Assembly: GCA_027579435.1 (NCBI GenBank)
Contig: JANBPK010000034.1
Location: forward strand, 1 to 64,000
Direction: 5' to 3'
DNA from: Candolleomyces eurysporus
Lineage: Eukaryota; Basidiomycota; Agaricomycetes; Agaricales; Psathyrellaceae
Length of the DNA: 64,000 bases
A program made the translations under genes and the position numbers. Below the pieces are notes generated by a model. That model was given only the letters and a program-made list of their open reading frames with translations, made no database searches and had not been told where the DNA came from. Positions 20,582 through 31,150 of this stretch are shown in pieces; position 1 is the first letter of the stretch; every line of letters starts with the position of its first letter.

Positions 20582-21847
20582 ATGGCAACCTACGATCTAA
20601 CCTTGGTTGGGAATGTTATTGCGCGGGCGATGCTCGCGGAAATGACGATTTCCCTAGTCGTCCTTGGTGCGTCAACTCCAATAATGTAATCTAGTTGAGA
20701 TACTCACTGTCGTTTGCAATTGTTACGTAGGAATACAGCTTTTCATGTGCATCTATGGCCTTTCTGTTTATCTAGAGTCACCCTACTTGTTTCGGAAGGG
20801 ACGGATGCCTTACATGGTCCTCAGCTTTGCCCTGTTTGTGCTTTTGAGCCTTTCCTCGACGTTGGATGTGAACTTTCTGTTCCGCATACTCTTTAACTCA
20901 ACGTCGCCGGAGAACTTCATGTATCAAAGGGAGCGTACGAGTGACTGGCTCTCCTTTGTCAGTCAGACTTTGAATCTCGCTGTCATCTTTATTGGGGATG
21001 GACTTATGGTATGTCATGTGTGTTTGCCACTTATATCATCTCATGGCGCGCTCACAGAAAAGGTCGACAGCTTTATAGATGCTACGTAATTTGGAATGAT
21101 AAACGATGGGTCGTCATACTTCCTGTTTTAACATATATCACTTCCTTAGGTCCGTTTCCTTCGTCCTCCCGTGCCGAAAGATAATCTCTGACGCTTGTGG
21201 CGACATAAAGTTTTTGCAATCCTCTCCCTCATCCCCATGCTCAAGGATATTTCACGAGCAGACGCAAACATAGCCTATGGCTCTTTATTTGTCTTCTTCT
21301 CCGTCGCCTTGAACATTCTCGTTACTGGGTTGATCGCATTCCGACTGATCCAGGCAAGACGTCACCTTTCCGCGATGCTCCCATCGTTAGAGACCCTATC
21401 AGCATACACAGGCGTTGTGGCAATTCTGATCGAGTCGGCTGTACCCCTGTCCATATTTGGCCTGGGATATGCCATTATACTCGCTGTCACGAAGAGTGGC
21501 GATCCTGACCTTTTGGAGAAAGAGGTGGCAAACTACGTGTTTGATGTCTTGTATTTCTCGTTTGCGGTACGCTTCATAACCTATCACCAAAATCACCGAA
21601 TGAAGCACGCTCATGCAGACATCATATTTAGGCTCTCTCACCACAGATGATCATCTTTCGCGTCACCATGGGCAGGTCGTTCGCGCATAATCTGAGCGAC
21701 AAAACCTCGGGTACAGCGGGATCCAACGGATTGGCCTTTGCTCACGGCCATTTCGGAGAGAGCCCTACCTCCACAACGGGACCGACGTATTTGGACGATG
21801 CGCCAGGTTCAAGAGCAGATCAACGCGATGTGTTGGAAAAGGTGTAG
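20582..21847 (+). CDS. Seven-helix membrane protein, paralog 1
   Basis: Five exons (20582-20666, 20731-21008, 21071-21149, 21211-21566, 21647-21847) encode 332 residues with about seven hydrophobic segments. Family landmarks are IQLFMCIYGLSVYLESP after exon 1, SSTLDVNFLF, AVIFIGDGLM then LYRCYVIWNDKRW across intron 2, YTGVVAILIESAVPLSIFG in the long fourth exon, and MIIFRVTMGRS at the start of the last exon. The polar C-terminal tail is probably cytosolic. The family is abundant in Agaricomycetes and has no assigned function; it is not a rhodopsin or pheromone receptor by visible motif. Exon number and phase match the four-gene array at 34-42 kb, but sequence is more diverged and the strand is opposite. 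Confidence 0.8.
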
Positions 21848-22501
21848 CCTGAGTGTGCAGCGGTTCTCGGTTTCAAAACGATGGAAATGTAACACACGAC
21901 TGAGATGTATCAAACTTCATAAGACCTTCAAGTTATCGTGAAAGATAGGAGCCAAAATCAATAAAACAACGAACTGTATTTTCTCAACTATTTTACACAA
22001 AGAGTAATGATAGATGCAAAGGCAGGTAACGAGCGTGTTGCGGTGTTGTTGAAGATCGCAAGGTCCGAGGGCCGCCGGAAGGCGGGAACTCTAACGACAG
22101 GTCAAGCGACCCGGAGAATCCTGGGATGGCGAGAGAAAGGGAGGCGATAAATCTTTTAATATGCAGGGTAGAAAATGAGCGAGATTAGCACTGATGATGC
22201 AGAACGAGACGTGTAAGGACCGGTTTGATTGCATGTAATGACCAAAGCACTGGGCTATAACCAGCAACGAGAGTGGAGGCAACTTACAAGAAGGCAGGAC
22301 GGATGGAAATGAGGTGAAAAATGCAGATAGAGGGTGTACAAAAAGCGGTGGAAAAAGGAGAGACCGAGAGGGGAGCGGCTGAACAATTATTGAGGAAGGA
22401 ATGTGAGAAGAGCCAGACGGATGAGTTCAAACGCAGGGATAGGGGAGAAGGAGAGAAGAAAGGATAAAACGCACGAGCAAACGAGAAAAAGATCGTCTGA
22501 G
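21848..22501. other. Convergent 3' intergenic region
   Basis: These are 654 bases between two converging genes. Apart from purine-rich sequence near 22320-22490, I see no gene or RNA signature. Confidence 0.5.
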
Positions 22502-23951
22502 TCAGTTAGCTGGAGCATGACAGCCATTAAATATCTGAATGCTAATGCCGGTATTTGGTTGGGGTGAGTGAGCCGGGATAAACGGCTGGTGGATGCTTAT
22601 ACTGCTATGTGGTTGGCTATGATAGTGAGGGAGATGGAGAGGCGGCGTATATAGCGGGCGGTGATCGTGCTGTTGAGGAGGGGCGGCCTTGTTGATTAGT
22701 AATTCTTCATCTACCTCCATAGGATAAAGGGATGGCTCTTTTCTGGGAAGCTGCTGTGGAAATTGGACGCTTCCTCGAAGCTGAGCATCAATTTGACGAG
22801 CTCGTTTGTCAAACACGGCCTGAACTCTCGCAACTTCTGCCGCACGCTCTCGTTCCTGCAAAACTTTGAAGCGCTCTCTCAGAAACTTCTGGGCCTCCTC
22901 CTCTTGCTGCCACCTCTGCCACCTCTCTGCCTCAAGCTTGTCCTCCTGCGCCCTGAGATCGTCCTCCTTCGAACGAAGTTCCGCTTCTGCTCTTTGGAGG
23001 TAAGCCTGCTTCTCAAGTGTCAAACGACTCATCTCCTCCATCTCCTCTCTATGGCGTTGCTGGTCCTCTCTCTCCCTCTCCTCCTTCCTCAGAAGTGCCG
23101 CCTCCTTCTCTTCATTCCGGCGACAAAGCTCCTCCAATTGTTCCTTACGACGCTGTTGCTCCCTCTCCTCCTCTTCCTTCCTAAGGCGAGCTACTTCTTC
23201 CTCCTCTTCACAACGCCTTTGCTCTTCCCACCTCCTGCGACGAGCTTCTTTCTCCTGATGAAGACGTCGCCTCTGCTCCTCCTCCTCCTGAGCCTTCTGG
23301 CGAGCACGCCTCTGCCCGTTTCTGCGCTCTCCGCTGCTCGAAATCGATGGGTGGTTTATTGTGCAGCTCACGGAGATCCTGCAATTGCTGCTCGAACTCC
23401 TGCTTTCGAGCGTGTTTGCACATCTCACGATAGAAGACCCGATCATCTTCAGTGACTTTATCAGGGTACTCTTCCATGAACTGGCGAGTGCGATCTCTGG
23501 CTTCAACGAAGTCAATAGGAGACTCTCTTCCTCCAGGTCGCGAGGTGAGGCTGAGGCCACTGTCGAAGGAGCGACCGGGAAGGGAGCTGCTAGCGAGGCT
23601 GCTGGAGCGTCGAAGCTTGGTAGGCCTCTGCCCACCGGGCTCGCTGCGATGCTTCCCATACTTGTATGGAGCGGTGACAGGCCGTTCACGACGCTTGGTC
23701 CTGGCAGGACCGGATGGGCGAGCGGCGTCGCCAGCCTCAGGCAGAGGGGGAAAGCCAGTCAGCGGCTGGGAGAATATGCTCGTGGGGCGCTGATTTCGAC
23801 GGATGGATGACGATGGACCAGCTGCTTTGACAGGGGCGGTGCGGGTAATGGGGGTTCGACCAGCGAAGATGTTGGGGCGTTGGATAGAGCGAGGGTCGAA
23901 CGCCTGGGTGATCACGTCCTCGCTGCTCTCATAGAAGCCCAGAAGTTTCAT
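22502..23951 (-). CDS. Coiled-coil hypothetical protein with a frameshift
   Basis: Two overlapping frames together make one protein of about 480 residues. The first (from the ATG at 23951) reads MKLLGFYESSEDVITQAFD, a basic Ser-rich region and KPPIDFEQRRAQKR. The second continues QRRARQKAQEEEEQRRR, a long Glu/Arg coiled coil (about 23290-22800) and a Pro/His-rich tail ending HAPAN. The frames meet near 23321 in a GGG run; removing one G joins them smoothly (AQKR-QRRARQKAQ). The break is therefore either a consensus error or a recent disabling mutation. It is not related to the 1-14 kb coiled-coil family by C-terminal module. A minus-strand TATA box lies at 24080-24073, 122 bases upstream. Confidence 0.65.
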
Positions 23952-24845
23952 AGGATAGCGAATGATANGGGTTAGGACGATGTCTGGCGGTAGCCTCCTT
24001 GGGTGTCGGAGACATAGCAGGGTCCGTGTGGTAGCGTTGGTACTGGGGAGAGACTCGGCTTATGTTCCCTGGCTTTTATATCGCCACTCGTGTGCGTGAG
24101 AATGCAAGCCGAGGCGAAGGACGGACAATGGTTAGATGATTAGGACAAAGCCACGCTGTGGCTTCAATGTGGTATTTAGAGAGAAAGCACTGCCAAAACT
24201 TTCCCATCAGACACCGGATTTATACCTCCTCAACATACACGGAGGCTTTATGACTCGTCGGGAGTCGTCCGGATCGGGTGTCAATATTGGCGCTTACGGT
24301 CGGCTAACCGCTCAGCCATTGAGGGGCCAAGCGTCAAGTGACGCTCTCGCTCAAGGACCCACGCGGCCGTCGCGCAGTGGACAGACCGCACTACTGCATA
24401 ATTCCTCCACAAAGCAACTCGGTGCTTGGACGATAGACCTGCTGTGTGGTAAAGTGGTAAGATAGAGATTACACAAGCGAATAGGGGTATTACCGCACCT
24501 TGAAAATCGAGATTCATCCTCATGGATGAAGCGTCGATGTGACTCATCCTCAATAGGCGGGGAATATCAACTGATGGGAAGGGCGGGCTGTGCCACGTGT
24601 CGAGGGCGGGGCGGTATCCCAATTAGGAGATAGCGCGGGCCATAAAGCCCAGCGCTGTTGTCACGGCAAAAGCCCCCAACAGCCCAATGAGGACAAAGCA
24701 ACGAGCGATGACAATGGATCTAAGCAAATCATGTACCACTGACAGAAGGATATATAAACTTCGTCGCAGCCACACTTCCTTTCATCCCTTCCTCCACTTC
24801 CTCACACGGCGAACTACTGGATTGCAACGAACCACGCTGACCGTG
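23952..24845. other. Divergent promoter region
   Basis: This 894-base region lies between two diverging genes. It carries TATAAAAG on the minus strand (24080-24073) and TATATAAA on the plus strand (24751-24758). A stretch near 24300 on the minus strand resembles a tRNA D-arm but has no T-arm. An N lies at 23967. Confidence 0.5.
24751..24758 (+). promoter_or_regulatory. TATA box
   Basis: TATATAAA is 88-95 bases upstream of the ATG at 24846. It rules against the more upstream in-frame ATG at 24687 as the true start, which would lie before the box. Confidence 0.55.
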
Positions 24846-25478
24846 ATGATCACTCGTAGCGGAAAGCTCGTTCCATATATCCCACCGCCGCCGAAGGGTG
24901 ACAGTCCAACGAAGAAGCGCCCCCTCCAGCCCGAAGGGACACAGGTCAACGTCACCGTTTCTGCAACAGGCCAAGGCACCCACACCCGTTGGGTAAGGCC
25001 TTCGCAGCCTCGACACTCGACCCCTGTGCCAGGCGGTAGCAAGACAAGTGATCCTTTCGTCACCCCTCCTGTATGGATCCCGACGGAACCACCCCAGCCA
25101 GAAAGAATTCCTCGCGCTAAGAACACGGGAGGGTCCCCTTTGCAGAAACGGGACCGAGTCGGTCAGCCTGGCATATTTAACCTGGCAAAGACCAAGGCGC
25201 TCATAGAGATGGAATCTGAGGATTCAGAAAAGGACGTCTTTTCTGCTGTCGGTGCCCATCAGAGGCTGCAGCAAACTCTGGCTCAGGCCCTAGCCGTCGA
25301 CCACACCACGCGGCGTGGCCCAGTCAAGACGAGGGTGGGTGCCACTGGTACTCTCATCATTCACGATGAGGACGACTGCCTCGCGTCACCCTTTCATAGC
25401 CAGCCTGACCCTCCACCATTTCAACAACTGGGTCCTAATGGCACGTATCTGGTTGACTCGGACATGAATGGAGAGTAG
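24846..25478 (+). CDS. Hypothetical proline-rich protein
   Basis: A single-exon frame of 210 residues starts MITRSGKLVPYIPPPPKG. Composition is Pro/Thr/Ser-rich and largely disordered. A short acidic motif ALIEMESEDSEKDVF and a helix RLQQTLAQALAVD sit in the middle, and the end is GPNGTYLVDSDMNGE. I recognise no domain. The start was chosen because a TATA box lies between this ATG and the upstream in-frame one. Confidence 0.6.
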   Translation: MITRSGKLVPYIPPPPKGDSPTKKRPLQPEGTQVNVTVSATGQGTHTRWVRPSQPRHSTPVPGGSKTSDPFVTPPVWIPTEPPQPERIPRAKNTGGSPLQKRDRVGQPGIFNLAKTKALIEMESEDSEKDVFSAVGAHQRLQQTLAQALAVDHTTRRGPVKTRVGATGTLIIHDEDDCLASPFHSQPDPPPFQQLGPNGTYLVDSDMNGE

Positions 25479-25902
25479 AGTCCTATGTTTGCGATTTCGA
25501 CTTTGGACTGTCCATGAGCATCTGGATCAACATATTGGCATTTTCTTTCACCACGAGCATGATGACATACCTAGCATTTTATAAGTATTTTATTGGCAAG
25601 AACATAGCGAGAATGAGCATACATTTTTCAGCAACCTTTGATGAGAGGAGGAAATCAGAATAAGCCTCGATAAAACGGTAAACCATGGGAATATCGCGCC
25701 CGGATGTACCCGTGCGTCCTCCTTACATCACTCAGCATCAGGTCCGCTCTTGAGCACAATCCAGATTCCAAGGGAACCGAGCCTCGACGGTCTGGCCAAT
25801 ACTCAATGCCCGTGAACGTCCGAAGTATTTCTATAACACCTCTTATACCTCAGGATTGCCCAGAGTGAAGCCTCAAGTCGAACTTACCATCTCCCTAGAA
25901 GC

Positions 25903-27590
25903 ATGGTCGAAATACCTCCAGAAATTTGGGCCCAAATTGCTCAACATTTGCCTAGGGACATGCTTATTAGCATGATCTCAGTCAACAGGACGTTCTATAC
26001 ACTAGCGCTGGACGAGAAGTACAACGAGCTTGCTATGCGCGAAATCAATGGGTCATTCACTCGGAAGCTGGAAGCCTTGAGGTATGTGGATTCCTCTCCT
26101 TTCTCTGGTCGTGTCCTTATCCTCTCTAGGAACCCAGAATACGCAAAAAGGGTCAAGATTCTACATCTAGAGCCTCCTTGTCTACATGAGCTCGCGAACT
26201 ACCAGAAGCTTCATCCTCCCGACCTGCAGAACACGCAGCAACGGTCCAATTCTATCAAGGATTTTGCAGGCTGGTTCTTCCAGAGCCTCCTCCCAGCGAA
26301 GCAGGCACAGGAGGAACCGCATGTGTCTGCAACAGAGATTGCTGACACTCTGGCTGACCTCCTACCACGGCTGCATGGTGTATCCCGGTTTTCGTTGACC
26401 TGGGAGAATGCCTCTACGTTCCACGCACCATACCTAGACTCCACATGGAACGGCCTCTCCGCGAACTTGCAGGAACTACATCTCGACCTCCATCCACAAT
26501 TCGCGGCCATTCGACTCCCTCTCGATGCCGATTTTCCTCAACTGGCCGCCCTCAGAATCACCCTGTGTCCTACATATACCGACGAACCAGAGACAATGAT
26601 TGGGAACCTCACGAAATTCGTCAACAAGCTCGAAGGCTCGCTGAAATCCCTTTATATTGGCTCCCTCCAGCGACGGGATCTCGGCGAAATGTATTCTGGT
26701 TTAGGCCAGTTCCCCAAGCTTCGGCACGTCGAAGTCAGTCCTCAAACCTTTGTATGTCCTTCAACGATGATCCAGTTCCTCCAAAACCATTCCGATACTC
26801 TATCATCGATCATTTATACCTCCGATTCCAACAAGCTATACATCAACGGTCTTTCCAGTTTGCAATTGGAGAATCTCCGAGAATTGACAATGAAATTACA
26901 TTACACACCATATCCGACCGCCTGGTGGACCGTGCCCTCACCTTTCTTCACCTCCATTGCCTCTACGATGAAACGCCTCACGATCGAAGGCGCCGTCACT
27001 CTTGAAGAGTTGAGCAACCTGCTAACCGCTCTGGCTGGCGTTGCCGCTCCAGCTCTGGAGGAGCTGTCGATCTCTATTGGCAGCTTGTCTGCCCACGTTC
27101 TCGTCGGGATCGCCGAAAAGCTCCCCGGTTTGCACTCGCTCGATCTCAGGATCCACGATGTCGTAGAAAAGAGCCTATTCCCAAAGACTCCAGGAGAGTT
27201 CTTCCCGTATGACAGCGTGAGTGGCACGAACCTCCCTCATCTGGCGCATTTGTATTGATAGTTCCCCAGGATACTTCTTACCAGCGACAAACCACGCCGG
27301 AGCAAGTCATTCAGAGTGCAAAGGAGTTACTGCCTCAAACGAACTGGCAACTGCGAAACATCACTATCAAACGTCGCTCATGCTGTGGCGACCTGATGTT
27401 GTGGGGATTGATGCAGCTGTGCGCTGAATGCATCCCTACGATTCGCAGCTTTGCGAACCGAGGGACGAAGGCCATTCCCAACCCTCCGAATAGCAAGCCG
27501 CCGGGAAAAAACCTTCGCTGTTCCGGTTTCGTTTGTGCATTTGGAGGGGAGGCGTCTGTTAGAGGCCCGTCGCGAGACTTTTCTCCTTAA
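25903..27590 (+). CDS. F-box/LRR-type protein
   Basis: Exons 25903-26081, 26130-27216 and 27270-27590 give 528 residues. The N-terminus (EIPPEIWAQIAQHLPRDML, then SVNRTFYTLALD) is an F-box, the motif that binds Skp1 in SCF ubiquitin ligases. The remainder has leucine-rich segments (LQELHLDL, LRHVEVSP, LRELTMKL, LEELSISIG, LHSLDLRIHD) typical of fungal F-box proteins that present substrates. Intron 1 is 48 bases and in frame, so it also reads as coding; its GTATGT donor and CTCTCTAG acceptor make removal likely. The last exon contains a Cys-containing segment RSCCGDLMLWGLMQLCAEC. A substrate cannot be inferred. Confidence 0.75.
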
Positions 27591-27672
27591 TTGATTATAC
27601 CCATCAATGAACGTACATCCACACCACTCGTTCTATTTATCTACTTAATTCAAACGAACCTTTGATGTTCAT

Positions 27673-29412
27673 TCACCGCCCCACTTCGATCTCCCTAAAA
27701 TGCTTAAAGAACCTTCCCCAAAAGACCTCTCCTTTCTCTCCTTTTGCGATAGGCCATAACACCCTCCCCGCACCGTCCTCCCAGCCAATCGGACACGCCT
27801 GTCCCGCCCTTCCCACCATCTCCATGAACATGGGATCTGCACTCATGTACCCCGGATCCACCGAATTAATCGCTACTCTATTTTTCTGCCACGCCGATGC
27901 GGCCTCCGTCTCTGTCAACATGTTCAACGCAGCCTTAGACATATTCGTGTGTACATGCAAGCCAGATTTTGCGGATGACGTGGGATTGCGCTCAAACAGC
28001 CCTTCCCGAGAAGATACGTTGATAACGTAGCCTGAAGGGATAGCGGATTTAGCGTTCGATTCCGAGGGCGGGATAAGGACTTTGGGTGGCATGAGAGGGA
28101 GGAGTTCACGGAGGAGAATGAAAGGGACGAATGTGTTGACGCTGTGCGCCGAGATGACGTCTTCGTACGGGATCTCGTGGAGATTTTGGGTCCAGGAGGA
28201 CTTGATTGAGACCGTCGCTGTAGTCAGCTGTGTGGTATCCTTGCCCCCAGGCGACTCGGACGACCCTTTGATCAGGAGTGGCTCTCGGGAGTCGCCATTC
28301 GACTGGATCGAGTATGTCTGGTGGTGCCCTCCCCGAATCTTCGCCTGATACACTGTGTCCTCGACCACGACGCGAGGTTTAGGAGAGTCAGATGGAGGCG
28401 GGGCTTGGAGGAGTAGCTGTTCCCTGCGAATGCTTTCTTCCTCCTTCTCAACGGAGTCTGTGAGCGTCTGGGCTGCGTTATTGATGAGAATGTGAAGAAC
28501 TTCCTCCTTTCCCGACTCCGACTTGCTAGACCATTCCTTGATACAACGCTTCACCGCCTCGACCAGCGCAAACACGTCTTTCGCTGTCCGGAAATCCGCG
28601 CCGACAATCTTCAATCTTCCCTCCCAATCCCCGAAATCCGGTTCGGCGCTGTACCTCGCCTCTGCGTCGTATGGGTACCGCGAAGACACGATCACCTGGG
28701 CACCACAACGAAGCATTCGCAGTGCAGTATGGTACCCAAGGTTTACTCGGCCTCCAGTCACAACCGCAACCTTGCCACTCAAATCCAAATTCGGCGGAAG
28801 AGAGAGGGCGGACGAGGATATGTTGAACTCTCCACATGGGTTGCATAGGGATGGGTACAATTTGTGGCGTATTCTTGCACCGTATCGGCACATGTAGCAA
28901 AGTTTGCTCGTACCTTTCTTATAGATCCTGGACTTGACCTGAGCATCGCGGAGCTCGTCTCCGTGCTCGAGATATTCGTGTATGGTTTGCACGACTTTGT
29001 CGAGCGGCGTAGAGTTCTTTAGCGCCCGCACTTGGGGGAGCTGTAGGTACCGCAGAACTTTTAATGCTGCTTTGAACTCTTCATCGTTTGGAACCATATG
29101 TTCCGGGATAGGCATTACGGCGTCCTCCGTTTCTTCTGTATGAGTCATGGACGAGAGGTAGTTCTTGATCGTAGAAATGATGTCGGAGTAGAGCATTCGT
29201 GAGATGGGGAGAGGGATACGAGGGTCATTCTTGATAGCAGCTGCGATATGGTCGGCTCGTGATGGGAGGACGTGCACTAGGAGGGAAGGAAACTGTTTAT
29301 TTCGACAAGCTTCACGGTCGATGAGGAGCTGAGCGGCGATGACCTCGGAAGGGGATGTTTGTATGAAGTGGTGGCACCCTTCGAGTGTGTCGAGAGAACC
29401 GTGACTTGCCAT
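27673..29412 (-). CDS. SDR-type Rossmann protein with N-terminal extension
   Basis: This intronless frame has 579 residues from the ATG at 29412. Residues 1-165 are an unrecognised helical extension. Two CxxC pairs follow (CYMC near 172-175, CNPC near 190-193), resembling a zinc knuckle. From about residue 210 it is a short-chain dehydrogenase/reductase fold: GKVAVVTGGRVNLG is the NAD(P)-binding glycine motif, ILINNAAQ the NNAG-type strand, and VINVSSREG holds the usual catalytic Ser. The usual YxxxK is replaced by TNMSK, so the Lys is kept but the Tyr is lost. A disordered insertion separates NNAA from the Ser strand. It may be a non-catalytic or atypical oxidoreductase. It ends 82 bases from the F-box gene, tail to tail. 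Confidence 0.75.
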   Translation of the reverse strand: MASHGSLDTLEGCHHFIQTSPSEVIAAQLLIDREACRNKQFPSLLVHVLPSRADHIAAAIKNDPRIPLPISRMLYSDIISTIKNYLSSMTHTEETEDAVMPIPEHMVPNDEEFKAALKVLRYLQLPQVRALKNSTPLDKVVQTIHEYLEHGDELRDAQVKSRIYKKGTSKLCYMCRYGARIRHKLYPSLCNPCGEFNISSSALSLPPNLDLSGKVAVVTGGRVNLGYHTALRMLRCGAQVIVSSRYPYDAEARYSAEPDFGDWEGRLKIVGADFRTAKDVFALVEAVKRCIKEWSSKSESGKEEVLHILINNAAQTLTDSVEKEEESIRREQLLLQAPPPSDSPKPRVVVEDTVYQAKIRGGHHQTYSIQSNGDSREPLLIKGSSESPGGKDTTQLTTATVSIKSSWTQNLHEIPYEDVISAHSVNTFVPFILLRELLPLMPPKVLIPPSESNAKSAIPSGYVINVSSREGLFERNPTSSAKSGLHVHTNMSKAALNMLTETEAASAWQKNRVAINSVDPGYMSADPMFMEMVGRAGQACPIGWEDGAGRVLWPIAKGEKGEVFWGRFFKHFREIEVGR

Positions 29413-29697
29413 TGTGCAGTGTGAAGGTTCGAGGGCAAGAAATTGCGGCCGATGCTTCAATTAAATGCTGGGCAGGGCAGGGGGTTGGCGTAGGAATTGA
29501 AACATCTTTCCATCTTATCAGATCCACGGATGTGAATCACGGTGACATGGGAGAGTCTCGATCCTCTTGGATACCGCTCTAATTTAAATTGGGTGTCATG
29601 CGGGGAAGGTGACTCACCGGGTATAAAGAGTTGATCACTACATAGTCAGGATCGGGACGCCCGCCCACAAACTGCACACTCACACCATTCTTTACCC

Positions 29698-31080
29698 ATG
29701 CCAGTTGTACAGGGGCAACACCGTCGGTACCACGCCGTCGCTAACCGCCTTCCACGACTCCCTCGTGAATTAGTACACGAGGTGTTGGGCGATCTCTCGA
29801 TACAGAATATCCTGGAACTCCTCTGCAACCACAACTTACCCTATCTTGACGAATGCGCGTCTTCCCACTTCACTATCAAGAAATTTCTTCCACCGACAGA
29901 CCTTCCGGAGGTTAAGGAATACTTTACCCTGTACCTCAACATTCGCCAGGTGGATCGCAGTGATCCACACCCTCATATCAAGCAATTCGAACACGATGTC
30001 CACCATTTCTCTTCCACTGCCGCGGCAAACTTCATTCCTACTATCAAGTCGGCGATCCTTCAGGAGTTGAAGACATATCACCCATTCCTCCCCGTTCTCG
30101 CCCACTTCTTGGACGCTCCGTCGCCAGAAGATCAAGGCGATCTTATGGTCGTGGACACCAGCCCTGAATCGCCGCCCGACCCTAAATTTCCGGATCCCGT
30201 CTTCTGGGATACCAAGTCGGTCGCTGGCTTGAGATCGATATTCGAGCTCATCGATACAGCTGAAGTGAGGCTTAATACTGAGAAGAAGGCGCAGCTAATC
30301 CGGATGGCCGATCTCCTCGAGCGGTACCCTAATATCCTTCGTACCTGCTGTGAAAAGAACCAAGAGCCACGAAATCAAAAACACCGAGTCGACTACTTGC
30401 GTCTACAGGCTGCCAGGATGCATACACGACAGATTCTGGAGAATCAATTTGTTGCGCGCGTTATTTTTGCCCAGAATCAGTTCTATCTGGTACCATACGA
30501 TAAGTCGGTCATTTTCTTGCATTCTCGTTGATAGAAGCACTAATGTGCCATTAACTACAGAGTGTTGCGAGTATTCTTGAAGATTCTTCAACGCTACCCA
30601 CCTGCGCCGAGCACTCAGCCCCAGTCCTCCACCGACCAAGGAGAAGGGCGACCATCTAATAATCAACAAAAGGCTCGCCCTCACCACCAGTATCCTCCGG
30701 AGGCGTTGAAGGTTGTTATTGCAGGCTTCGCCCAGGTGTATCCTCATCCTGCCGATAAATCCGAGCCTTCGGACAAGCGAGACTCAGACTCGGACTCAGA
30801 CTCGATCCGGGAGACCCGGACTCCACGAGTCGTGCACACTACATATTCTTTGCCAAAGTTCAGGGACCGTGGAGGTGCTGCACAACCCACATTCCATGTC
30901 TTCCCGGAGCACCCGAAGCCGAGGGACTTGAGGAAATGGGAAAGGATTTTACCCTTCGCTGAAGCAGAGTTCCAGTGGCTGGAGGCGTTCTTATCGGTCT
31001 GCGATTATATGTCGAAAATGCAGGAGGAATGGTCACAAGGACGTACAGTTGCAGATTATTGGAAATCGCACGTCGGCTAG
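29698..31080 (+). CDS. Hypothetical protein, two exons
   Basis: Exons 29698-30503 and 30561-31080 (donor GTCGGT, acceptor TACAG, 57 bases) give 441 residues; this join keeps frame and reads FYLVPYDKVLRVFLKILQRY. The N-terminal part has an F-box-like RLPRELVHEVLGDLS, then a helical region (FIPTIKSAILQELKTYHPF), an acidic Pro-rich linker and RLNTEKKAQLIRMADLLERY. The C-terminal part has a DSDSDSDS run and ends with an aromatic-rich helix (KWERILPFAEAEFQWLEAFL). I do not recognise the family. The donor is non-consensus, so the splice is the weak point of the model. Confidence 0.55.
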
Positions 31081-31150
31081 GAGGCTGAGAAATTTGATTA
31101 GCGTATATGTGTAATGTAGAAATATTGCTTTATCGAACCTCCTTCACGGG

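Noticed and set aside
24270..24380. Minus-strand stretch resembling a tRNA (ATGGCTGAGCGGTTA like a D-arm)
   Set aside because: No T-arm with TTCRA and no closing acceptor stem could be found, so it is not called a tRNA.
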